From positions 1 to 8,312 of the forward strand of contig SCVQ01000278.1 in NCBI GenBank assembly GCA_004296865.1: DNA of 8,312 nt. Direction: 5' to 3'. This DNA is from Nitrospirota bacterium. GTDB lineage: Bacteria > Nitrospirota > Nitrospiria > Nitrospirales > Nitrospiraceae. Positions within the stretch are counted from its first letter, which is position 1, and the number at the start of each line of letters is the position of its first letter. Position numbers and translations under genes: made by a program. Shown here piece after piece: positions 1 through 6,070 of this stretch. The notes below the pieces were generated by a model. That model made no database searches and had not been told where the DNA came from. It saw only the letters and a list, made by a program, of their open reading frames with translations.

Positions 1-1439
1 CGGTCGAACGGATACGACAGATCGAGAAGGACCCGCTGAAGGACCTCTCCAAGGACCTCTCAAAGGAAGCCCCGGAGAAAGGCCAGACGAAGTTCGATCT
101 CGTGCTGGCGTCCTTCCAGCGTCTGCTCCGCCGCGGGGCCATCACCAATTTGGGCAAGATGCTGGGGCGGATGCACCCGGCCGACATCGCCAAGGTGATC
201 GCCCACCTGTCCACGCCCAAGGACAAGCGTACCGTGTACGAGCTGGTGCGCGGGGAATCGGAACGGGGCAAGGTCCTCAGCGAGCTGGATGCGGACAGCA
301 TCCAACAGGTGCTGGCGGACATGCCGGCTTCCGACGTGGCCTGGCTGCTCAAAGATCTGGGACCGGACGACGTGGCCTACATCCTGGGTGTGTTGCCGGA
401 GGAACAGTCCAAGGAGATCCTCACGTTGATGAAGACGGAGGACTCCACGGAAATCGCCGACCTGCTGAAGTATCCCAAGGATACGGCCGGCGGCATCATG
501 ACCACGGAGTTTTTCTCCCTGCCCGAGGATGCGACCGCCCAGGAAGCGATCCGGCGCCTCCAACACGCCACCGACGCGGAGATGGTCTTTTACATCTACG
601 TGACCGACAAGGAGGATCGCCTGGTGGGCGTCCTGTCCCTCCGCCAACTGCTGACGGTCCCGCCCGCCACGCCGCTCAAGAACATCATGGCGACCGACGT
701 GTTGAGCGTCGCGGTGGACGTGGACCAGGAAGAAGTGGCCCGCCAGGTCGCCCGCTATAACCTCTTGGCCATTCCGGTGGTCGAGAAAGACAACACGCTG
801 GTGGGGATCATCACGGTGGACGACGTGGTGGACGTCATCCGCGAAGAGGCCACGGAGGACATGCTCAAGATGGCCGGCGCCGCCGAGGAGGACACGCTCA
901 TGACGTCCTCCAGCCTGGATGCGGCCCGCTCGCGCCTGCCCTGGCTCTTTACGAACCTGATCGGCAGTCTGGTCTCCGGCGCGATCCTCTGGTGGTTCCG
1001 CTATACCATCCAGGAAGTTGTGGCCATCGTCACCTTCATCCCGGTCATCGCCGCGATGGGCGGGAACGTGGGCCTCCAGTCCTCGACCCTGATCATTCGC
1101 GGCTTGGCGACCGGCCGGATCGAGTTGACCGACGTGTGGAAGGTCTTTTTCCGCGAGATCCGGATCGGGCTGCTGCTGGGGCTCGCCTGCGGCCTCATCC
1201 TGACCGGGGTCGGCTGGATCTGGCACGACCAGGGGTTCCTCGGGATGGTGGTCGGCATCTCCTTGATCATCGCGTTCTTTGTCTCGACAAGCATGGCCAC
1301 GATCATGCCCGTGGTGCTCAGGCGCATCGGCGTGGACCCGGCGGTGGCGGCAGGCCCCTTCGTGACCACGGCCAATGACATCACCGGCATCACTATCTAC
1401 CTCGCCCTGGCGACCGCGCTCATCGAACACCTCAAGTGA
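1..1439 (+). CDS. mgtE: MgtE-family magnesium transporter, 5'-truncated by the window edge
   Basis: Inner-membrane Mg2+ channel/transporter. The reading frame (first whole codon at base 3) is open to the window edge. A GTG at 102 could start the protein but has no Shine-Dalgarno sequence, and the codons before it read as plausible protein, so the true start probably lies upstream. Domains in order: an N-terminal MgtE superhelical domain with the typical HPADIAKVI stretch near 174-200; two CBS domains (about 495-650 and 685-845, containing LVGVLSLRQLL and LVGIITVDDVVDVI); then five hydrophobic segments (about 935-1005, 1017-1090, 1165-1225, 1234-1318 and 1348-1427). The family signatures AAMGGNVGLQSS in the second segment and TTANDITG in the fifth are present; the latter holds the conserved pore Asp (codon 1377-1379). 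In the family, the N and CBS domains sense cytosolic Mg2+ and close the pore. Stop is TGA at 1437. Family assignment is secure; the ion is inferred from the family. Confidence 0.95.
   Translation, partial: VERIRQIEKDPLKDLSKDLSKEAPEKGQTKFDLVLASFQRLLRRGAITNLGKMLGRMHPADIAKVIAHLSTPKDKRTVYELVRGESERGKVLSELDADSIQQVLADMPASDVAWLLKDLGPDDVAYILGVLPEEQSKEILTLMKTEDSTEIADLLKYPKDTAGGIMTTEFFSLPEDATAQEAIRRLQHATDAEMVFYIYVTDKEDRLVGVLSLRQLLTVPPATPLKNIMATDVLSVAVDVDQEEVARQVARYNLLAIPVVEKDNTLVGIITVDDVVDVIREEATEDMLKMAGAAEEDTLMTSSSLDAARSRLPWLFTNLIGSLVSGAILWWFRYTIQEVVAIVTFIPVIAAMGGNVGLQSSTLIIRGLATGRIELTDVWKVFFREIRIGLLLGLACGLILTGVGWIWHDQGFLGMVVGISLIIAFFVSTSMATIMPVVLRRIGVDPAVAAGPFVTTANDITGITIYLALATALIEHLK
39..62 (+). repeat. 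12-base tandem repeat in the N-terminal extension of mgtE
   Basis: Two adjacent 12-base units (39-50 and 51-62, 11 of 12 identical) encode KDLS twice, and the next codons begin another AAGGA. It lies in the part of the mgtE frame that precedes the usual start of the MgtE N domain. This looks like in-frame slippage in a charged, probably disordered tail. Confidence 0.6.
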
Positions 1440-1447
1440 AGAGGCGT

Positions 1448-1537
1448 TGGGCTATAGGCCATAGGCGAGATAAGAGGTGAAGGAGGCCGATTTGTTCAGC
1501 GTCGTACCTATCGCCTATCGCCCCTCGCCCATTGCCT
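1448..1537. repeat. Imperfect inverted repeat with arms of degenerate 7-base units (element A)
   Basis: This element fills most of the mgtE-recO spacer. Bases 1448-1468 pair with 1511-1531 at 17 of 21 positions, around a 42-base centre. The right arm reads as 7-base units in register from 1510 to 1537 (for example ATCGCCT then ATCGCCC). The left arm read on the - strand gives matching units at 1449-1455, 1456-1462 and 1463-1469. The unit consensus, ATNRCSY, also fits element B near 6000. Possible roles are RNA hairpin, 3'-end stabiliser, attenuator or small non-autonomous repeat. There is no U-run, so a standard intrinsic terminator is unlikely. No coding sequence was seen here. Confidence 0.65.
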
Positions 1538-1547
1538 TGTTGCATTC

Positions 1548-2339
1548 ATGCCGCTGCTGAAGACCACGGCCATCACGCTCAAGAGTCGCAAGTGGGGCGA
1601 AGCCGATCGGATCGTCACGTTTTACACCCTCCGGTTCGGCAAGCTGCGCGGGGTCGCGCGCGGCGCGCGGCGGATGAAAAGCCGCTTCGGCAGCGCCCTG
1701 GAACCCTTCGTGTCCTGCGACCTGAACTTGTTCGAGAAACCCAACGACACGCTCCACCGCGTGTCGCAGGCCGACATCAAGGAGACCTTTCCGGCCTTGC
1801 GCGAGGACCTGGTTTTGATGGCCGGGGCGGCTCGCATGGCCAACCTGGTGATCGCCATCACCGCGGACGGGGATCCGGCGCCGCGCATCTTCGAAACGCT
1901 CTTGCGGGGACTCCGCTCGCTCAACGAAGGGCACGATCCGGGTCTGACCACGCTCCTGTTTCAGATCAAGCTTCTGGGCCTGACCGGGTTCCGCCCCCAA
2001 ACCGACCATTGCGCTGCCTGCGGCCAGGACATGCAAGTCCAGGGGGAGGGGACGGCGGGTCGCTTCTCGGCCCAGGCCGGGGGCTTGGTCTGCGATGCCT
2101 GCACCAGACGCCGGTCGGAGCGGTATCTGTTCCTGGCCCCCGGCAGCCTCGCGTTTCTCCAGCAAGCCTTGCGCATGACCCCGGAGGTGTTGAACCGGCT
2201 CAAGGCCGGTGGTCAGGTGCGGAGCGAATTGGAAACGGCCATCGAAGCCTATGTCACCGTCGTCGCGGGCAAACGCCTCCCGCCGGTGGATTTCCTGGCG
2301 GCAGAGGCCGGCGAGCCGGCGTATGAACTGAAACGATGA
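1548..2339 (+). CDS. recO: DNA repair protein RecO
   Basis: RecO acts in the RecFOR recombinational repair pathway, where it binds single-stranded DNA and RecR, helps displace SSB and promotes RecA loading at gaps. The 263-residue product has the expected RecO plan: an N-terminal OB fold beginning MPLLKTTAITLKSRKWGEAD, a middle helical domain, and a zinc-type CxxC pair at C155/C158 with C182/C185. Many but not all RecO proteins have this cysteine pair. ATG 1548 is the only sensible start: no ATG or GTG in this frame lies between it and the in-frame stop at 1455. No clear Shine-Dalgarno sequence precedes it, and the AAGGAGG at 1480-1486 is far too distant. The gene is 108 bases downstream of mgtE on the same strand, separated by repeat element A. 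Length is in the normal range of the family. Stop is TGA at 2337. Confidence 0.93.
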   Translation: MPLLKTTAITLKSRKWGEADRIVTFYTLRFGKLRGVARGARRMKSRFGSALEPFVSCDLNLFEKPNDTLHRVSQADIKETFPALREDLVLMAGAARMANLVIAITADGDPAPRIFETLLRGLRSLNEGHDPGLTTLLFQIKLLGLTGFRPQTDHCAACGQDMQVQGEGTAGRFSAQAGGLVCDACTRRRSERYLFLAPGSLAFLQQALRMTPEVLNRLKAGGQVRSELETAIEAYVTVVAGKRLPPVDFLAAEAGEPAYELKR

Positions 2340-2351
2340 CCTGACGTTTTC

Positions 2352-2381
2352 TTGTGCAGTCGGCTGTGGGTCGTCTATAGT
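2352..2381 (+). promoter_or_regulatory. Candidate sigma-70-type promoter for the DUF971 gene
   Basis: TTGTGC (2352-2357) and TATAGT (2376-2381) are separated by 18 bases and lie 42 bases before the DUF971 start codon. The -10 box matches TATAAT at 5 of 6 positions; the -35 matches TTGACA only at its first three. This is the most promoter-like stretch found between recO and the genes downstream. It is a sequence match only. Confidence 0.4.
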
Positions 2382-2394
2382 ACACAAGTACACA
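2379..2394 (+). repeat. Perfect tandem 8-base repeat AGTACACA x2 next to the candidate promoter
   Basis: Two exact copies of AGTACACA abut at 2379-2386 and 2387-2394. They begin inside the candidate -10 box and cover the expected transcription start. This could be a direct-repeat operator or a chance duplication. Confidence 0.5.
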
Positions 2395-2423
2395 GCGGTT
2401 GTCGTGCGGCAGGGCGGAGAAAG

Positions 2424-2780
2424 ATGGCCCAGACGGTCGTCGAACCCAGAGACATGGACTGGCTGGACAAGGGGGTGCTCGGGATCGAATGGTCCGACGG
2501 GCACAAGGGGATCTATCCGGTCCGCTACCTCCGGCAGCATTGTCCCTGCGCTGCCTGTACCGATGAGTGGACCGGCGAGTTGCGCATCACGCCGGACGAC
2601 GTGCCCATGTTCATCGCCGTCACCGATATCGAACCGGTCGGCCGCTATGCGTTGAAGTTTACGTTCAGCGACGGCCACGACACCGGCCTCTATTCCTATG
2701 CGTTTCTCCGCCGGGTCTGCCAGTGCGATGTCTGTGTGCCGGTCAAGCCGGCGGAATCGAGGAGCCGGCGACTGCTCTAG
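2424..2780 (+). CDS. DUF971 (gamma-butyrobetaine hydroxylase N-terminal-like) protein
   Basis: Small 118-residue protein beginning MAQTVVEPRDMDWLDKG. ATG 2424 is chosen because a GGAG (2416-2419) lies 4 bases upstream, and the longer frame runs back into the candidate promoter. The fold is recognised from EWSDGHKGIYPVRYLR followed by CPCAAC, and from FSDGHDTGLYSYAFLR. In human BBOX1 the homologous N-terminal domain holds zinc with three Cys and one His; the likely counterparts here are C40, C42, C45 and H85. An additional C-x-C-x-x-C (C99, C101, C104) sits near the C-terminus. No catalytic dioxygenase domain follows, as is usual for stand-alone bacterial DUF971 proteins, whose role is not established. 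Some DUF971 domains are fused to Mrp-type Fe-S carriers, so a metal or Fe-S role is conceivable. Family call is firm; function is unknown. Confidence 0.85.
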   Translation: MAQTVVEPRDMDWLDKGVLGIEWSDGHKGIYPVRYLRQHCPCAACTDEWTGELRITPDDVPMFIAVTDIEPVGRYALKFTFSDGHDTGLYSYAFLRRVCQCDVCVPVKPAESRSRRLL

Positions 2781-2886
2781 TCTCTGTGATCCGCCCGGGA
2801 GCCATCGTGGACTTTTTTCAGAGCCCGACGTCGTCAATCGAAGGTTGCGAATGCCGCAGGGGCATCGGTCCAGCGGGGCCGGCTCG
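2781..2886 (+). other. Spacer between the DUF971 and lipoprotein genes
   Basis: 106 bases without a convincing gene. It holds a T6 run at 2813-2818 without a good preceding stem, and a short perfect hairpin ATGCC/GGCAT (2851-2855 and 2861-2865) that would bury the alternative lipoprotein start ATG 2851. No promoter was convincing. Confidence 0.35.
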
Positions 2887-3381
2887 ATGACGGGACGTGC
2901 ACCCGGATCAGCCGGACGCACCGCGTCGTCCGCCCTTCTTTGCGCCGTCCTGGCTCTCCTCTTGGGGGCCTGCGGTCCTCCGTTTGTGTTGCCGTCCCTG
3001 GACCATCAGAAACGAAACATTGCCAACAATGAGATTCGCCTCCGCGCGCTCAGCAGCAAAGCGTTTCTTGAGACCTGGGGGCAGCCGACGTATCGCTACC
3101 GTGCGCGGGTGCAGTTTTTCCCGCTGGAGAACGGCAATTACCTCCCGCGATTCCGTGTGCCGCTGGGCGAGTCCCCACAGGGCTGGGATTCTACGACGGT
3201 TTTAGAGGACGCGCTGTTCCTGGCCTATGCGGACCGGGGAGAATTGCTGGGCTTTATCGACCAGCGCCTGGTCTATCGCGAACGGCTGTCTGCCGAGCAG
3301 ATCCTGGCGGTCGTGAAGCAGTGGAAGGACGAGGAGCAGTTTCGAACAGGACTGGAAAAAGCCTTGCCCGTCCCGCAGTAG
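2887..3381 (+). CDS. Small predicted lipoprotein of unknown function
   Basis: 164 residues. A short polar, Arg-containing N-terminus is followed by a hydrophobic stretch (about residues 16-28) and a lipobox LGAC ending at C29, so signal peptidase II cleavage and lipid anchoring are predicted. The mature part is soluble-looking, with LETWGQPTYRYRARVQFFP around residues 61-79 and a charged C-terminal helix (QWKDEEQFRTGLEKA). The stretch resembling a GxP turn recalls small envelope lipoproteins, but I do not recognise a family. ATG 2887 gives a normal n-region. An in-frame ATG at 2851 with AAGG 6 bases upstream would add 12 residues and is a real alternative. Its stop lies only 12 bases before glgA, so the two are probably co-transcribed. 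Whether it has any link to glycogen metabolism is unknown. Confidence 0.75.
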   Translation: MTGRAPGSAGRTASSALLCAVLALLLGACGPPFVLPSLDHQKRNIANNEIRLRALSSKAFLETWGQPTYRYRARVQFFPLENGNYLPRFRVPLGESPQGWDSTTVLEDALFLAYADRGELLGFIDQRLVYRERLSAEQILAVVKQWKDEEQFRTGLEKALPVPQ

Positions 3382-3393
3382 GTTGTCCGGCAG

Positions 3394-4896
3394 ATGACGG
3401 ACCTCGGCATGGACCCATACCCCCTCAACATTCTGATGGCCTCGCCCGAGGCGGTTCCCTTCGCCAAGACCGGCGGGCTCGCCGACGTTGCCGGGGCGCT
3501 GCCTCGTGAACTGGCCCGGTTGGGCCATCGCGTCTGTCTCGTCATCCCGCGTTACGGCACGATCGATGGGGCCGCACTGGGGCTCAAGGAGTGGCGGCGT
3601 CTCGCCGTTCCAACCGCGCTCGGGCCGATTGACGCGATTATCGAGCAGGGGACGTTGCCTGACGGTCGGGGACGCGTGCTGGCTGTCCGGCATGATCCCT
3701 ACTTCGACCGGGCGGGGCTCTATCAGGAAGCCGGCCGCGACTATTCCGACAACTTGGAGCGGTTTGCTTTCTTCAGCCGCGCGGTGCTGGAACTCTTGCC
3801 GATCCTGAAGGAAGAGTCGGGCTGGGTGCCGGATGTGTTCCATGCGCACGATTGGCAGACCGCCCTCAGCCTGGTGTACTTGCGGACGCTTTACGCAGGG
3901 CCGTCGCCGTTTCACGGGCTCCGGACGATGTTCACGATCCACAACATCGGCTACCAGGGGCTTTTCCCGGCGATGGACTATTGGAAGACCGGCCTGGGCA
4001 CTGAACTCTTCACGCCCAAGGCGCTGGAGTTTTATGGGTCTGTGAGCCTCCTGAAGGGGGGCCTCGTCTTTGCCGATTTCCTCACGACGGTGAGCCCGAC
4101 GTATAGCCGCGAGATCCAGACGCCTGAGTTCGGCTTCGGTCTTGATGGGGTCCTGCGCGAGCGGCAGGACCGGCTGGCGGGGATCGTCAACGGCATCGAT
4201 GTGGATCTGTGGAATCCAACGGCCGATCCCTATGTGCCCTGTCGGTATTCGGCCTCGGATCTCTCGGGCAAAACGGTCTGCAAGGCGGCCTTGCAGCGGG
4301 AAATGAACCTGCCGGTCCGTGCGGAGGTCCCGCTGTTGGGAATCGTCTCGCGGCTGACCGAGCAGAAGGGGCTGGACTTGGTGGCCGACGTGTTGCCCGA
4401 ACTGGCGATGCTCGACCTCCAGGTCGTGCTCCTGGGGAGCGGCGACCCCGCTGCCGAAGCCAGGTTCCGTGCGCTCCACGCGCAGTTTCCCCGGAAGGTC
4501 GGCTTGTCCATCGGATTCGATGAAGGGCTGGCGCATCGGATTGAAGCGGGGGCGGACATGCTCCTGATGCCGTCGCGCTACGAACCCTGCGGCTTGAGCC
4601 AATTGTACAGCTTGCGGTACGGCACCGTGCCGATCGTGAGGCGGACCGGGGGGCTCGCCGATACGGTGGTGCCGTATTCGCCTCAGGCTATCAGGGAGGG
4701 GCGTGCCACCGGCTTCCTGTTCGGCGAGGCCGCCAAGGACGCGCTGCTCACGACCGTCCTTCTGGCGCTGCGGGTCTATGCGGAAGGGGAGGAGTGGAAG
4801 GCGCTTATCCGGGCCGGCATGGGCACGAACGTATCCTGGGCCAAGTCCGCCCGTGCATACGTGGAGCTGTACCGTAAGATGCTGGAGCTTCGGTAG
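3394..4896 (+). CDS. glgA: Glycogen (ADP-glucose) synthase, GT5 family
   Basis: Transfers glucose from ADP-glucose to the growing alpha-1,4-glucan chain; a cytoplasmic retaining GT-B fold enzyme. The 500-residue product has the GlgA signatures: the ADP-binding KTGGL (K25-L29) after ILMASPEAVPFA; HAHDWQTAL (H150 onward); MFTIHNIGYQG; GIVNGIDVDLWNP at the linker between the two domains; SRLTEQKG with R320 and K325 (spacing as in E. coli R300/K305); and YEPCGLSQ with E397 (E. coli E377 position) followed by RRTGGLADTV. All expected catalytic residues are visible, so it should be active. ATG 3394 is used; ATG 3409, just before the first strand, is another possible start, and neither has a strong ribosome site. 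The gene follows the lipoprotein gene by 12 bases. Its 3' end converges on the helicase N-half with a 22-base gap and no evident terminator. Confidence 0.96.
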   Translation: MTDLGMDPYPLNILMASPEAVPFAKTGGLADVAGALPRELARLGHRVCLVIPRYGTIDGAALGLKEWRRLAVPTALGPIDAIIEQGTLPDGRGRVLAVRHDPYFDRAGLYQEAGRDYSDNLERFAFFSRAVLELLPILKEESGWVPDVFHAHDWQTALSLVYLRTLYAGPSPFHGLRTMFTIHNIGYQGLFPAMDYWKTGLGTELFTPKALEFYGSVSLLKGGLVFADFLTTVSPTYSREIQTPEFGFGLDGVLRERQDRLAGIVNGIDVDLWNPTADPYVPCRYSASDLSGKTVCKAALQREMNLPVRAEVPLLGIVSRLTEQKGLDLVADVLPELAMLDLQVVLLGSGDPAAEARFRALHAQFPRKVGLSIGFDEGLAHRIEAGADMLLMPSRYEPCGLSQLYSLRYGTVPIVRRTGGLADTVVPYSPQAIREGRATGFLFGEAAKDALLTTVLLALRVYAEGEEWKALIRAGMGTNVSWAKSARAYVELYRKMLELR

Positions 4897-4918
4897 GCGT
4901 TCGGTGGCCGTGCGACGG

Positions 4919-5977
4919 TCATCGGTTGGGGCGCAGGGTCTCTTCCTCGTACTGGGCGAAGAGACGCTTGGCTTCGGGATGCAAGGGCGTTCCGCCTCCG
5001 TGGGGAATGCCCACCGAGCGAAAGAGGGGCGTCAGTTTTCCGTTCGGATGGAGATAGCCGGCGCGTAAGGGAACGGACCGGCGGTGGTGCTGGATGAGGT
5101 GGCAGGGCGTCGGCCTGATGCTGGTCAGCCAATCGGCGATGTCCTGGGGATTGCCGATGGAAGCGGAGAGCAGCAACAGTTTCGCCTGGGTCGGGCAGAA
5201 GATGATCGTTTCTTCCCACACCACCCCCCGCTCCGGATCGGCGATGTATTGAGACTCGTCCATGATGACGAGGCCGAGGGTGTCCAGCCGCACGTCGATT
5301 TCACCGCCCGCCGCATCGTAGAGCAGGTTCCGCAGGATTTCCGTGGTCATGATCAAAAGCGGGGCCTGCGGATTGTCCTGCCGATCGCCGGTCAGAATGC
5401 CCACGCGATCCGATCCGAACAGACGGGAAAACTCCGTGAACTTCGTATTCGACAGCGCCTTGAGGGGGGAGGTGTAGATCACGGTGCGCTCCGCCTCGAT
5501 GGCCCGCCTCGTGGCTTCGATCGCCACGTAGGTTTTTCCGCTGCCGGTGGGGACGCTGACGATCACGTCCGTCGTGGTCAGGGATGTGAGGGCGTCCTCC
5601 TGCCACGCATCGGGGACAAAGGGCTTGGGTTCGGGAACCCCGATCCCTTCCAGAAAGGAGATCAGGTCGACCGCCGGCTCGGCCGGTTCGGCCTCCACCT
5701 GGTTCGTCGGCGGTTTTGCACCTTGACGGGGCCGTGGGGCGGCAGACTCGGGTGTTGTCTTCCGGCGTGGAGGCGGTGGCGGTTGAGGGCTCTCCTGCGT
5801 CAATGCGTGCAGGTCCGATTCCAGCCCAGCCCGGTTTTCGCTGGAGTGTCGGAGCAACGCTTCAATCAACCGGCGCTTCCCCAGCCGGAAGTGCTGGTGG
5901 ATGCGGCCTCGCGCGAGCCGGTGCAGCCGTGAAACCGGCTGTTCGGCCAGCAATTTTTCAAGTTCGTCGGTAGTCAT
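4919..5977 (-). CDS. N-terminal half of a Ski2/HelY-like helicase (SAP/Rho_N-like plus RecA1 domain)
   Basis: 352 residues. Residues about 3-42 form a helical segment with LHRLARG and KRRLIEALL, resembling SAP or Rho_N nucleic-acid-binding helices. Residues 62-101 are a proline-rich linker. RecA-like domain 1 follows: Q126, Walker A PTGSGKT (143-149), motif Ia TSPLKALSNTK (169-179), TGD (196-198), MTTEILRN (210-217), motif II DESQ (240-243) followed by YIADPERGVVWEETI, and motif III SAS (271-273). Ski2/Mtr4/HelY relatives normally have DExH at motif II. The protein stops after ...EEETLRPNR, where relatives continue into RecA2, and so lacks motifs IV-VI. The missing half is encoded just upstream on the same strand. 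ATG 5977 has no strong ribosome site. Alone it should bind ATP poorly or not at all; with the other half it could form a helicase acting on RNA or DNA. The domain call is secure; that it works as a split enzyme is inference. Confidence 0.88.
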   Translation of the reverse strand: MTTDELEKLLAEQPVSRLHRLARGRIHQHFRLGKRRLIEALLRHSSENRAGLESDLHALTQESPQPPPPPRRKTTPESAAPRPRQGAKPPTNQVEAEPAEPAVDLISFLEGIGVPEPKPFVPDAWQEDALTSLTTTDVIVSVPTGSGKTYVAIEATRRAIEAERTVIYTSPLKALSNTKFTEFSRLFGSDRVGILTGDRQDNPQAPLLIMTTEILRNLLYDAAGGEIDVRLDTLGLVIMDESQYIADPERGVVWEETIIFCPTQAKLLLLSASIGNPQDIADWLTSIRPTPCHLIQHHRRSVPLRAGYLHPNGKLTPLFRSVGIPHGGGTPLHPEAKRLFAQYEEETLRPNR

Positions 5978-5986
5978 GGCTATTTC

Positions 5987-6070
5987 TCGTCATGCGTGAC
6001 GCGTTATGCGTAATGGGTTGGAGATTCTGCTCTTTATTACGCATCTCCCATCACTCATCACGCATTACGG
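5987..6070. repeat. Imperfect inverted repeat with arms of 7-base units (element B) between the helicase halves
   Basis: Bases 5988-6010 pair with 6047-6069 at 18 of 23 positions around a 36-base centre. Inside is a perfect 9-base pair, ATGCGTAAT (6006-6014) with ATTACGCAT (6036-6044). Both arms are 7-base units in register: five from 6036 to 6070 (for example ATTACGC, ATCACGC) and four from 5987 to 6014 on the opposite strand. The consensus ATNRCSC is close to that of element A. The element supplies the TAA stop of the upstream helicase half and fills nearly the whole 87-base spacer. It could form an mRNA hairpin that sets relative expression of the two halves, or mark a rearrangement point. 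No U-run follows. Confidence 0.7.

Noticed and set aside
60..1430. Long open frame on the - strand opposite mgtE
   Set aside because: It is the mirror of a GC-rich gene; the translation is dominated by H, D, R, G and Q with no recognisable motif, while the + strand encodes a clear MgtE.
1448..1537. CRISPR-like or standard intrinsic terminator reading of the heptad repeats
   Set aside because: Units are 7 bases with no unique spacers, so not CRISPR; stems are imperfect with large loops and no U-run, so not a classical terminator.
2790..2820. Terminator ending in T6 after the DUF971 gene
   Set aside because: No stable stem directly precedes the T-run; the best pairing is a 3-base stem.
1515..2921. 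Long open frame on the - strand opposite recO, the DUF971 gene and the spacer
   Set aside because: It crosses several real genes, has no domain, and reflects third-position GC bias.
3202..4602. Long open frame on the - strand opposite glgA
   Set aside because: Antisense shadow; glgA on the + strand has all catalytic motifs.
5084..5932. Open frame on the + strand opposite the helicase N-half
   Set aside because: Shadow frame with no start signal or motif; the - strand has Walker A and motif II.
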